This document shows, piece by piece, positions 9,001 to 18,444 of a DNA stretch of 64,000 nucleotides. The stretch comes from Liopterus haemorrhoidalis. Lineage: Eukaryota; Arthropoda; Insecta; Coleoptera; Dytiscidae. The DNA is taken from contig OZ020611.1 in the NCBI GenBank assembly GCA_963971575.1, forward strand, positions 57,445,381 through 57,509,380, written 5' to 3'. The notes under the pieces were generated by a model. The model had not been told where the DNA came from, did no database searches, and saw only the letters and a program-made list of their open reading frames with translations. Each line of letters opens with the position of its first letter. Positions within the stretch are counted from its first letter, which is position 1. A program made the position numbers and the translations under genes.

Positions 9001-11680
9001 CCCCTAAAGGGTAAAAAGGGGTAATATGTGATTTCAAGGATTGTTTAACATTTTTTATGACCAATAAGATATCTGCTTGGTTTTTGCTTACAAAAACTAC
9101 CCATGCAAATACCGAAAAAACAGTTTTTGGATTTTGTCTTAATCAACCTCTTAAGGGGTGGATCTACAATCGGGATGAATTATACATCCCGTCGCATTTC
9201 CTGTGTTCGTTTAGATGCAACGTTACTTTTTGGCACATAGGATTTTTTTTTTAATATCTCGAAATGATTTTGATATATATTTTTTTTAATTTCACCCCTT
9301 AAAGGTGAAAAGGGGTGAAATGTGATTTCAGTAATTCCTTAATTCTTTTAGGACCAATAAGATATCGACTTGGTGTTTGCTTGCAAAAATTATCCATACA
9401 AATGCCGAAAAACTTATTTCAGGATTACGTCCTAATCAACCCCTAAAGGGGTGGATCTACAATAGGGGTAGATTATACATCGCGTTGTATTTCCTGTGTC
9501 TTTTTAAAATGTCTCGAAATGGTTTTAACAGTTTTTTACCTTTAACAAATATCACCCCAAAAGGGTGAAAAGAGGGAATTGTGATTTCAAGGACGCCTTA
9601 ATATCTTCTCGGATCAATAAGATATAGACTTGGTTTTTGCTTATAAAGATAACCCATACAAATGCCGAAAAATGTATTTCAGGATTTTATCTTAATCAAC
9701 TCCTAATCAACAAAGGGGTGAATCTTCATTCGGGGTGAATTTTAGAACCCTTTGTATTTCCAGCGGTTGTTGAGTTATAACATTCCATTTTGGCATATAC
9801 GTATTCACAGTTTGACAGTTTTCTTTCACTCCTAAAGGATAAATTAGTATTTTTTGGTTAAAAATAAAAAATTCATTTGAGAGTACATTTTTCAGTATGA
9901 AGTAAGAACCCACTAAGAAAGGATTTTTTCAAGTTGGACCCCTATCTGGTGAAAAGGAGTAAAATGTTTTTTCACGGGTTCCTCAATGTCTCTTAGGACA
10001 GATCAGATATCGACTAGATTTTTTGTTACAAAGGTTACCCATACACAAGTTTAAAAACAAACTGCAGATTTTATGCCAATGAGACCATCAATATACCGTA
10101 GCGAAGCACGGGTTTTCAGCTAGTATTAATGATGACTGAGCAAGTGAGAGTGCGTGGGAGAAATTTTTTAGGGATCGGGATTTTCTGGATTATTCGTTTT
10201 TCAGTAAATGGGGTAGAGTCTTAGATGGTATAAGGAGGTATAAGGTCTAATAAAGTGTTGGATAGGGCACTAAGGTCATTATTTAAAAGGTTTTTACAAT
10301 GTTTTTTCATGTAAATCGCCTCTAGCATGTCTAAATTTTTGTCACTGGCCGCTTTCACTAAAATAACATTATTAATATTGAAATTGTGACCAGTATCTAA
10401 TTTGTGACTTGCTAGAGCCGATTTTTCCCAATTATTGTTTTTAATGTTGTACATGTGTTCCTTAAATCGAATGTTAACATTTCTACACTGTTTGGGTCTT
10501 CCAAGATGAACCGATACCCACAAAATTTGTTCGTTCACGAAGCGCATCCAAGAAAATGATGGCTTGTTTCGTTAGTTAGAATAAATAAAACAATAAATAA
10601 TAATATTTTAAATATTGTTCTACGTTACAATGAGCTGATGGTTCAGTAGCCATCTTGACAACGTATGTTCTGAAGTGATAAAACTATATAATTGTAGATA
10701 TTGTATTTGATTGACATATAATGGCTATATTTCACTCGGATTATTACAAGCCTCACCTACGGCTCGAGTGGTAAATTCATCCTCGTGAAATATAGCCTCA
10801 GTTATATGCTTGTTAAATAAAATACTATTCAAATAGACACTTCCCCTATTTTGCAAGACATCGGAGTGAGACAAGAAGGATTTCTTTCACCACTTCTTTT
10901 CAACGTGTACATGGACAACCTGAGCAACCTGTTGAATAAGGAGAAGATTGGCTGTGTGGTAGCCACATTTGTACTAACCACATTTCTTATGCGGATGATA
11001 TGATAGTCCTTGCACCATCCCTAGCTGGTCTGAGAAAATTCTTGGCTATATGCGAGAATTACGCGATGGAGCACGGCTTAATATACAACGTCAACAAAAC
11101 CGAGTATAACGTGTTCCAGTCAAAAGGTAAAAAATATGCTGTGTCGAGTGTGTGCATCAATGGTGAAAGTGTGAAAAACGTCTCTTCTGTGTGTTATCTT
11201 GGTCACTTTATCAATGATGATCTCAGTAACGCAGCTGACATCGACAGGCAATGTCGCTCTGTTTCTGTGAAAGCTAACATGCTAAATCATAGATTCTCAA
11301 AATGCAGCGGTAGTATGTATACTTCGGCACTCTGGGTACATCACACGAAAAGTTATCTTCGTAAACTTATTATTTGCTACAACAATGCATTTGAAGTAAT
11401 CTTATCGTTTATCAAAGCATGTTTGTTATATTTATAATTTTTTGTTCTCTGTTAACTGTATATTCTGTTTTCTGTTTCCGTTATGCATTTAGTGGATTTT
11501 TCTTATAAATATGTGTTACTTTTGGCTCTTGAGCCGTTAAATAAATATATTATTATTATTATTATTATTATTATTTCAGCCTTGTCCCTTTTGAAACAAC
11601 TCCAGGAAAATAAGTCTAATATAAAAGTACTTACCAATAGCGACGAGAAATAAAACAATTAACACTTGTAGAGTAGCCAT
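6079..11680 (-). CDS. Secreted coiled-coil protein gene, 5' two coding exons (partial)
   Basis: Coding exon 1 is 11680-11635: ATG followed by MATLQVLIVLFLVAI, a typical signal peptide, ending in phase 1 at a GTAAGT donor. Coding exon 2 is 6363-6079. It is preceded by TTGTTTTCCAG, enters in the matching phase (codon GTT, then EPYLIRQPPPTK) and ends in phase 1 at a GTAACG donor. The joined product has about 110 residues: signal peptide, a short proline-rich stretch, then about 65 residues rich in Q, E, L and N (ENQNIQQSVSEMQ, TKDLDTENLKLQIENNELR) with coiled-coil character, and an acidic end. No later exon is recognisable to the left, so the gene runs off the window. The 5.3-kb intron is packed with transposons. 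I do not recognise the family. The function is unknown; a secreted or luminal protein is inferred from the leader. Confidence 0.72.
6832..10123 (+). mobile_element. Helitron-like element 1 carrying a 290-bp tandem array
   Basis: The left end is TCTATATATATAAAAGGC followed by a (TGAC)n run. The right end is a small hairpin (CCGT..ACGG around AGCGAAGC) followed by TTTTCAGCTAG. A TC start, a subterminal 3' hairpin and a CTAG end are Helitron-like. The interior is about ten tandem units. No Rep/helicase coding is present, so it is non-autonomous. It sits inside a Penelope-like element. Copies 2 and 3 lie at 17648-18444 and 18445-21970. Confidence 0.65.
7000..9860. repeat. About ten tandem units of about 290 bp
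   Basis: The marker CCCCTAAAGGGTGAAAAGGGG recurs near 7003, 7289, 7579, 7870, 8160, 8420, 8709, 9000, 9294 and 9552, so the period is mostly 286-294, with one unit shortened to about 260. Each unit also has a second CCCCTAAAGGGG palindrome roughly mid-unit, next to the words ATCGGGGTGAATTATACA. Short open frames recur in each unit only because the sequence repeats; the period is not a multiple of three. Confidence 0.9.
10221..10547 (-). pseudogene. Penelope-like GIY-YIG endonuclease C-terminal fragment
   Basis: The 108-residue frame has GRPKQCRNVNIRFKEH, the conserved Arg-x3-His block of GIY-YIG nucleases (usually RxxEH), followed by SALASHKLDTGHNFN (the second conserved His-rich block of Penelope endonucleases) and an end of the type LLNNDLSALSNTLLDLIPP. 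In active elements this domain nicks DNA for target-primed reverse transcription. The expected GIY and YIG motifs and the upstream RT are absent; the first residues do not match the family, so the 5' part is truncated or frameshifted. Confidence 0.75.
10829..11575 (+). pseudogene. 5'-truncated non-LTR retrotransposon, RT 3' part
   Basis: The fragment begins near the RT block GVRQ.G.LSPLLFNVYMDN and carries a YADDM-equivalent (ATGCGGATGATATGAT near 10990) one frame away. A frame with LAPSLAGLRKFLAICENYAM and VCYLGHFINDDL then runs to 11437. It ends with an (ATT)n tail at 11548-11575. The DD catalytic pair is present, but frameshifts near 10970 and 11340 and the missing 5' half make it dead. 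It lies in the intron of the secreted-protein gene, opposite to that gene. Confidence 0.85.
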
Positions 11681-11737
11681 TTCACCAAGAACTAATAACA
11701 CATAGGCACTATTCGCTTAATAAAAGTGGATGTAATT

Positions 11738-11745
11738 GTATAAAT
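11738..11745 (-). promoter_or_regulatory. Candidate TATA box of the secreted-protein gene
   Basis: On the minus strand ATTTATAC lies about 60 bases upstream of the ATG at 11680, at a plausible distance for a TATA box with a short 5' leader. Suggestive only. Confidence 0.3.
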
Positions 11746-11798
11746 CGGGGAGCATAAATGCTGACATTGCTGCATTTATTATTACTGTTTGATAACTA

Positions 11799-12114
11799 GT
11801 CAGCTGTGGCGTACGCAGGGGGGATTAGGGGGGAAAATCCCTCCGAAAATTCGAAAGGAACTAAAATTATAATCACCGAATTTCAATTGTGGCGGCATTT
11901 GGTTTATGAACGATCCAATATAATTTTTTATTACACATTTCCTTCGGGTTTAAAATGTTTCTTTACTAGTATTTTTAAAATTCTATATTTTTACAAGCCT
12001 ATTCATTTGCAAAGTTTTTATATCTCACAAATGACGTTTCGTATTTTCCTTGTCTAGAAACCATCTATTCCAAAGGGCCATAAACCATCTAGCCACTACG
12101 GTTACGCAGCCCCT
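11799..12114. repeat. Possible short repeat with GTGGCGTACGCAGGGG-type ends
   Basis: CAGCTGTGGCGTACGCAGGGG-like sequence at the left and GGTTACGCAGCCCCTG at the right are partly inverted. A related single end (GCTGCGCCACTGG) lies at 43609-43621. No target duplication was found. Weak call. Confidence 0.3.
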
Positions 12115-12690
12115 GAGTTAACATCATTAGACAGTTATCGGTACATCTTTAAGCAGTCAACATCTCATATTCAAATTCACTCTCAAATACAAACAATTAA
12201 AAACTCTACCTCCGGCATATTTTATTTAAAATCCTGTACACATTATAATCCCACACAAGACCGCATTTCAAGATTACTTGTCTTTTCAAAACGTATAAAT
12301 TCCGATGTGAAATATCCCTCCCCTGAAATATTTTTCTACGTACACCACAGCTAGTCAGTCGTAATAATGTTGTGTTTGTTTTTTTATTTTGCCCATGTCT
12401 AGGATGCAACTTGTTGACTCTTTATAAGGCTGCCAACGTTTTCCTCAATATTTCCATAACTTATCAACCAGTATGCTGTAACGAGACTATGGGTGTTAGT
12501 TAGTTAAAATTTCTGACTGATTTTCTTCCCGAGGGAATCAAACTTAATGATTTTTGTATGAAGTCTTGCACTTTATTTTAATGAGTTTTAGCCCATTTAT
12601 AATCTCTTACCATCACCCTGCGTCTGTTCAATTTTTCGAACAGAATTTTTATCTTCTTTATTTGTGTTTGTCACATCTGCACCAGCATTT
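12115..12690. other. Stretch without recognised feature
   Basis: AT-rich sequence between repeats; only short open frames, without recognised motifs or splice signals. Confidence 0.5.
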
Positions 12691-13015
12691 AAAACTGTTT
12701 ACAATTGAGTGACTGAGTTTAAACGTGGTCGTACATCCACAAGTGATGAACATCTTTCGGGACGTCCACTTGAGGTGACGCTAGAAATGATTGAAAAAAT
12801 CCACGATGTCTTGAGTGATCGATAAGTCAAAGTGCGCGAAATTGTTGAGGCCACATGCATATCACATGACTCAGCGGTTTCAATTTAACACGAAAAAATT
12901 GATATGAAAAAGATATCGCCAAATGTGTGCCGCGTTTGCTCACAGTTGGATAATAAATGCTTGCGCAGTTTCGATGGCGAAAATGCATGAATTACGCTTC
13001 GAATTGTAATATTTT
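12690..13015 (+). pseudogene. Mariner transposase remnant with internal deletion
   Basis: The conceptual reading gives the helix-turn-helix part of a mariner transposase (FKRGRTST.DEHLSGRP, then EMIEKIHDVLSDR, VREIVEAT.ISHDS and MKKISPNVCRV), then jumps directly to a segment like AKMHELRFEL from the C-terminal part. The catalytic D,D34D core between them is missing. Several stops are present. No terminal repeats were identified. Confidence 0.75.
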
Positions 13016-13199
13016 ATAATCATTCTCTTTAAAGAGATAAAATATTTATAAAAGATTCTTATAAAGTACCTATTGCAGTTTTAATAACATCAAAATATCA
13101 GATAAAAGATATAAACTGGCTTTATAATTGTTTTTAAATCGTTTATATGATAACTATAAATTAAACTTAATTTCTTATTTAGGCTTTATTCCATCCATC

Positions 13200-14630
13200 C
13201 AGCCTTGTCCATCATCGGGTGATTTTGGACTGCCTCTAAAAAGAGCATAGGCTGTCAATAAAATTTCTCCATCTAACTCGTCTATCTGCCATAGGCTTCA
13301 AGTCGGTGATGTTGTTATAAAGTCTTTTGTCTTGGTTTTGAGAGCTCCATGCATTTATTTCTAGCAGGGTTGAGCGACGCCAGGTGTTCTTGGGTCGCCC
13401 TCTACGCCTACTGCCCTGAGGGTTGTATGCTAGTGCATATCGACACACTTCGCTAGGAGCCCTTCGAAGAGTGTGTCCTAACCAACCATAATTTCTTCTT
13501 TTTATTTGCAAATTAATGTCCATTTGACCAGTTCTTTCCCCCAATTCTACGTTTGATATTCTACGTGGCCAATAAATGCGAAGAATTCTTCGAAGACATC
13601 GATTTACAAATACTCGCACTCTTCTCTTGATAGCTTCTGTTACGAACCAAGTCTCGCAGCCGTACAGAAGAACGGACGTCACGCATGCCCTGAATATGGT
13701 AGTTTTCGTGGAAGTACTGTAGATCGCAGAATTCCATACACGGCTAAGTTGGATAAATGCGCACCTCGCTTTGCGTGTTCTGCTTTCCACATCTAAATGC
13801 GCGCCACCGTCCACAGACACAACACTCCCCAAGTACTGAAAATCATCCACACGCTCGGTTTGATGGTTACCGAGCAGTAAAGGTCTATCGGTTTCTGCAT
13901 TTATCCGCATTTCTTTTGTCTTGGAGCTATTAATTTTCAATCCAACTTTTGCAGATTCAATCGTGAGGTCATTCAGTTTTTGCTGCATGTCTCCATGCTT
14001 ATGCGACAACTCACATTTATTGTCTGCAAAATCCAGTGACTCCAGTCTGACTGTTGGTGTTAGCGGATTCCAAATGATTCCTCAGGGTTTGTTAGCTGTT
14101 GATCGTCTAGCCACGGCGTCTAAAACTATCAAAAAAAGAAGCGGTGACATCACACAACCTTGTCTAACACCTGTAATGGTTGAAAAGGGTTCTGACAAGC
14201 TACCATTGTGTAGAACTCTACACGTGAAGCCGTTGTAGCTATTTCTAATCAGAGATATTATTTTGTCAGGCACTCCAATATTCTGCATTTCAGCCCAAAT
14301 GCATTCTCTATCGACAGAGTCGAATGCTTTTTCATAGTCGACGAAAAGAAGATACAAGGGGGAACGGAACTCGACTGCTTGTTCGATGATAATCCTGAGG
14401 GTATTAATTTGATCTATACAAGACCTGCCTGTTCTGAAACCGGCCTGTTCTGGTCGCAATTTCTTGTCGATAGCTGTGACCATTCTTTCAAGGATTATCT
14501 TGCAAAAAATCTTTATTACTGAGCATAAGATGTTAATGCCACGCCAATTATTGCAGTCCGTCAGGTCCCCTTTCTTGGCAATTTTAATCACAATGCCCTC
14601 TTGCCAGTCCGAAGGAAATGAGTGGATGAT
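13200..14630 (-). pseudogene. RTE-like non-LTR reverse transcriptase, 5'-truncated
   Basis: On the minus strand the RT palm reads from PSDWQEG near 14615 through WRGINIL, the AGFRTGRSCIDQ block, FVDYEKAFDS with the first catalytic aspartate and TGVRQGCVMSP. The catalytic YADD equivalent near 14030 reads FADN, so the second aspartate is lost. After a stop and a frame change near 14082-14010 the thumb and C-terminal part continue in one long frame (14009-13236), including LKINSSKTKEM, YLGSVVSVDGG, LLYGCETW and the WLGHTLRR block near the end. Clade placement (RTE or Craft-like) is inferred. The lost aspartate and the frame break show it is inactive. Confidence 0.88.
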
Positions 14631-14861
14631 TTTTTAGATTTAGGCTTTATTACTAGTGTTATAAACCTTTTTATGATCTTGGCAACAATGGCCGTTAACC
14701 AGGAAATATATTTTATTTATTACGAACTTATTTGGCATCACAAAACTTTTGTAATATACTTAATGACTACTTGTTATAAACCTTTTCAAAATCAATTAAT
14801 ACATCATATTAATTTATTAATTTAGAAAAATAAGAAAAGTTAATTGAAGATATGCTTATAT

Positions 14862-15195
14862 CAGCGGTGGGCAAAGAGCGGCCGCAGGTTGCATGCGGCC
14901 CTTGATAGTTTTCCTTCATGAATTATTATATTAGTAAAAACTTATTTTTACTGTGTCCAATAAAAAAGCATTCTACGCAACGTGCTTAAGTAACTTTATT
15001 ATACCTACTATCGTTGATTTCGGCGAAACAGTTGATCTGTTTATGAGTATTAGATTGTAGCAATTCAACGGTAATACTTTGTAATAGCAGGAGCGATTAT
15101 TATTATTAATATTGTATTTTTTTATTTAGTGCGGTCCTATTAGTCACACTATTTGTGCAAATTGGCCCTTTTCGAAAAGAGTTTGCCCACCGCTG
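14862..15195. mobile_element. hAT MITE, CAGCGGTGGGCAAA family
   Basis: Ends are CAGCGGTGGGCAAAGAGCGG and the inverse GAGTTTGCCCACCGCTG. Flanking 8-mers GCTTATAT (14854-14861) and ATTTATAT (15196-15203) match at 6 of 8 positions. Next to the left end is a GCGGCC-rich block, the 'not in, but beside the C-rich end' look shared by many hAT MITEs. No coding capacity. Confidence 0.75.
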
Positions 15196-15198
15196 ATT

Positions 15199-15226
15199 TA
15201 TATTAAACATCAATGTTTAATATAAT
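15199..15226. repeat. Short perfect hairpin
   Basis: TATATTAAACAT and its exact inverse ATGTTTAATATA are separated by two bases. Confidence 0.7.
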
Positions 15227-15563
15227 CTCTGTAGCTGTCGATCGGCAGCCACATGTATTATTTATTAATTTTTAGGTGTCAGTCTAGGAGATTATATATG
15301 CTTGTATGCATAAAACAAAAACAAACTATAAGTGATGTAAACAAAATATCTGCTTTCATGCTTTAATTAGAATTTTTATTTTTTAAAGTGATATATCATT
15401 AATTTGCAATAAAATATGAATTAAAAATGCTAAATTCCTAAAAAATAAATTGTTTATCATGATCTGAACTATTCCTAGGTCAAATATTATGCAGTCAATA
15501 TAAGATACATTTATTATATGCTGTATAAATGATTTTCATAGACATATTTATGCCTCGAATTGT

Positions 15564-16970
15564 ACATATATAATTAGCTACCGTGTGTTAGTGATTTCGT
15601 AACACTGTGACGTCATTTTTCCTAAGGTTCTCGTGATTGGCTAACTGGGAAACAGGGTGTTCTCAGTTTGACTTGATTGACAGGTATTTTGCAGATTTAT
15701 TCTCTAAGAATCTACGAATATAATTATATATAGAAATTTGTAGGATTTCGTAGGCATAAACAAGAAACTCTAGATACTCCTATATCCTTTGACTGATATC
15801 AACAATATTTTTCAGATTTATTGTCTAAGAAACTGCGAATAAAATAACAAATAGAAATGTCTACGGTTTCGTAAGCATAAACAAGAAACTATATACACTG
15901 CTATATCCTTTGACCAATATATATATATAATACTTTGCAGATTTATTTTCTTAGAATCTACAAATATAATTATTTACAGAAATGTCTAGGGTTTCGTAGG
16001 AATAACCAAGAAACTCTAGACACTGATATATCCTTTGACCGATATGAACAATATTTTGCAGATTTATTCTCTAAGTATCTACGAATATAATTACATACAT
16101 AAATGTCTAGGGTTTCGTAGGTATAAACAAGAGACTCCTATATCCTTTGACCGATATGAACAATATTTTGCAGATTTATTCTCTAAGAATCTGCGGATAA
16201 AATAACATACAGAAATATCTAGGGTTTTGTAGATATAAATAAGAAACTCTAGACACTCCTATATTCTTTGATTGATATGAAAAATATTTTGCAAATTTAT
16301 TCTCTAAAAATCTGCGGATAAAACATCGTATAGAAATGTCTAGAGTTTCGTAGGCATAAACGAGAAACTGTAGACACTTCCATATTCTTTGATCGATATG
16401 AAAAATATTTTGCAGATTTATTATTTAAAAATCTGCGGATAAAATAACCTATAGAAATGTGTAGGGTTTCGTGGGCATAAACAAGAAACCCTAGGATACT
16501 CCTATATCCTTTGACCGATATGAACAGTATTTTGCAGATTTATTTTCTAAGAACCTACGAATATAATTATATACATAAAAGTCTATGGTTTCGTAGACAT
16601 ATAAACAAGAGACTCCTATATTCTTTGACCGATATGAACAATATTTTGCACAATTATTCTCTAAGAATCTACAAATATAATTACATACGTAAATGTCTAG
16701 GGTTTTGTAGGCATAAACAAGAGACTCTCGATACTCCTGTTTTCTTTGACCAATATGAACAATATTTTGCACATTTATTCTCTAAGAAACTGCGGATAAA
16801 ATTTTATATATAAATGTTTTGGGTTTCGTAGGCATAAACGAGAAACTCTAGACAAGCCTATATTCTTTAACCGATATGAACAATATTTTGCAGATTTATT
16901 CTCTAAGTATCTACGAATATAATTACATATATAAATGTTTTGGGTTTCGTAGGCATAAAATAACGTCTCA
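15564..16970 (+). mobile_element. Repeat element carrying an 11-copy 120-bp array
   Basis: It begins with ATATATAATTAGCTACCG and a segment containing TTCTCGTGATTGGCTAACTGG, homologous to the start of the short element at 17062-17337. From about 15665 it holds eleven tandem units. It lacks the hairpin/CTAG end that closes the short relative, so it appears 3'-truncated. No coding. Confidence 0.55.
15665..16960. repeat. Tandem array of about 120 bp, eleven units
   Basis: The marker GCAGATTTATTCTCTAAG recurs near 15691, 15813, 15938, 16059, 16170, 16293, 16413, 16533, 16649, 16768 and 16890, giving periods of 111-125. Units also share GGGTTTCGTAGGCATAAAC and CCTATATCCTTTGACCGATA. Units differ by several substitutions and short deletions, so the array is not recent. 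Confidence 0.9.
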
Positions 16971-16971
16971 A

Positions 16972-17058
16972 ATTATTTTTAGTTTTAACAATATAAATGT
17001 AATGTACTAAATAAAATTGAATCGTTTTCTCATCTTAAAAAGTTAATGAATAAATAAT
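16972..17058. repeat. Repeat segment shared with 62930-63015
   Basis: Both copies include CATCTTAAAAAGTTAATGAA after a TAATGTACT-containing block and stop at the same AATAAATAAT word, so they mark an element boundary. Family unknown. Confidence 0.6.
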
Positions 17059-17061
17059 CTA

Positions 17062-17337
17062 ACTATATAATTAGCAAGTGTCTGTATGTTGTGTCGGTAA
17101 CATTATGACATCAATTTTTCTAAAGTTCTCGTGAGTGGCTAACTGGGGACACCAAGTTTCTTGGTTGGCTGATAGGAGACGCCCTCTCCCGTGATTGGCT
17201 AACTGGACAGTATCCTGTCCCGTGATTCGCAGACGGGCGACGAAATTAGGATACGTTGAAAATAAAACCAAATACACATAGACACAATTGAAATTTTTAT
17301 ATTATAAATCCGTCATTGTTGACGGGTAATAGCCTAG
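17062..17337 (+). mobile_element. Short Helitron-like element, second family
   Basis: It starts ACTATATAATTAGCAAGTG and ends with a perfect stem CCGTCA..TGACGG, then GTAATAGCCTAG and T. The 3' hairpin plus CTAG resembles Helitron termini. It carries repeated GTGATTGGCTAACTGG words. Confidence 0.5.
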
Positions 17338-17647
17338 TTTAAAAATAATTTTATAACACTTTTATATGCGAATTGATCTTTATAACGTAAGTGCTAGATG
17401 TCACAAAATAATAATTATAAATAGAGTGTATAATTACTTTATATTAAAGTTGACAGAACATTTTAAAAACTATTATCCGACGCCCAATTGCTTATACAGC
17501 CATTTAGTATATATTAGAAGGTTGTATAAAACAATTAAGTTATATTTCTTGCCATAATAAATATGCCATTGGGATCTCGTGAATGCGTTAGTTGACCAAT
17601 TTAATGATGTATTTGGTTTTCCGGAAAAGTGCACAGGTCACTAAATA
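17338..17647. other. Stretch without recognised feature
   Basis: AT-rich sequence between two Helitron-like elements; nothing recognised. Confidence 0.5.
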
Positions 17648-18444
17648 CTACAAATGCCAAAAAACTTATTTCAGGATTTCGTCCTAATCAACCCCTAAAG
17701 GGGTGATTCTACAAACGGGGTAGATTATACATCGCGTCGTATTTCCTGTGTTTGTTGAGTTATAACGTTTCTTTTTGGCACATAGCTGTCTTTTTAAAAT
17801 ATCTCGAAATGGTTTTAACCTTTAACAAATATCACCCCTAAAGGGTGAAAAGAGGGAATTGTGATTTCAAGGACGCCTTAATATCTTCTAGGATCAATAA
17901 GATATAGACTTGGTTTTTGCTTATAAAGATTACCCATACAAGTGCCGAAAAATGTATTTCAGGATTTTATCTTAATCAACCCCTAAAGGGGTGAATCTAC
18001 ATTCGGGGTGAATTATAGAACCCTTTGTATATCCAGCGGTTGTTGAGTTATAACATTCCATTTTGGCATATATGTGTTTTGACAGTTTTCTTTCACTCCT
18101 AAAGAGTAAATTAGTATTTTTTTGTTAGAAATAAAAAATTACGGGAGTACATTTTTAAAATAAAAATATATAAAAATAAAATAAAAATAAAAAATTATAG
18201 GAGAGTACATTTTTCAGTATGACGTAAGAACCTACTATGAAAGGATTTTTTCAAGTTCGACCCCTATCTGGTGAAAAGGAGTAAACTGTTTTTTCACGGA
18301 TTCCTCAATATCTCTTAGGACAGATGAGATATCGATTAGATTTTTTGTTACAAAGGTACCCATACACAAGTTCAAAAACAAACTGCGGATTTTATGCCAA
18401 TGAGACCATCAATATACCGTAGCGAAGCACGGGTTTTCAGCTAG
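17648..18444 (+). mobile_element. Helitron-like element 2, 5'-truncated
   Basis: It holds about two and a half of the 290-bp units and the full 3' end (CCGTAGCGAAGCACGGG hairpin, TTTTCAGCTAG). Its CTAG end abuts the 5' end of element 3 with no more than one base between, a head-to-tail insertion. Near 18150 it has a small local AAATAAAAATA expansion. Confidence 0.65.

Larger units (their letters stand above)
6711..10560 (-). mobile_element. Penelope-like element, split by a Helitron-like insertion
   Basis: On the minus strand a GIY-YIG endonuclease remnant (10547-10221) is followed, after the insertion at 6832-10123, by a terminal segment (6831 to about 6711) containing CTGAAGATGACAGCATAGCT and then GTCGAAATGTAC. 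The CTGA..GA / GAAA pattern around a short stem resembles the hammerhead-like motif in Penelope terminal repeats. The RT domain is missing. The two halves are joined here by orientation and by logic, not by a confirmed target duplication. Confidence 0.6.

Noticed and set aside
7162..9600. Series of similar 60-70 codon frames such as MNCDFKDSLISL..NQPLKGWIYN
   Set aside because: They are the same short frame repeated by the 290-bp array. The unit length is not a multiple of three and stops interrupt every unit, so they are not protein domains.
7000..9860. Regular repeats that might be a CRISPR-like array
   Set aside because: Units are about 290 bp with no alternating unique spacers, and the genome is an animal. 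They are a satellite-like array.
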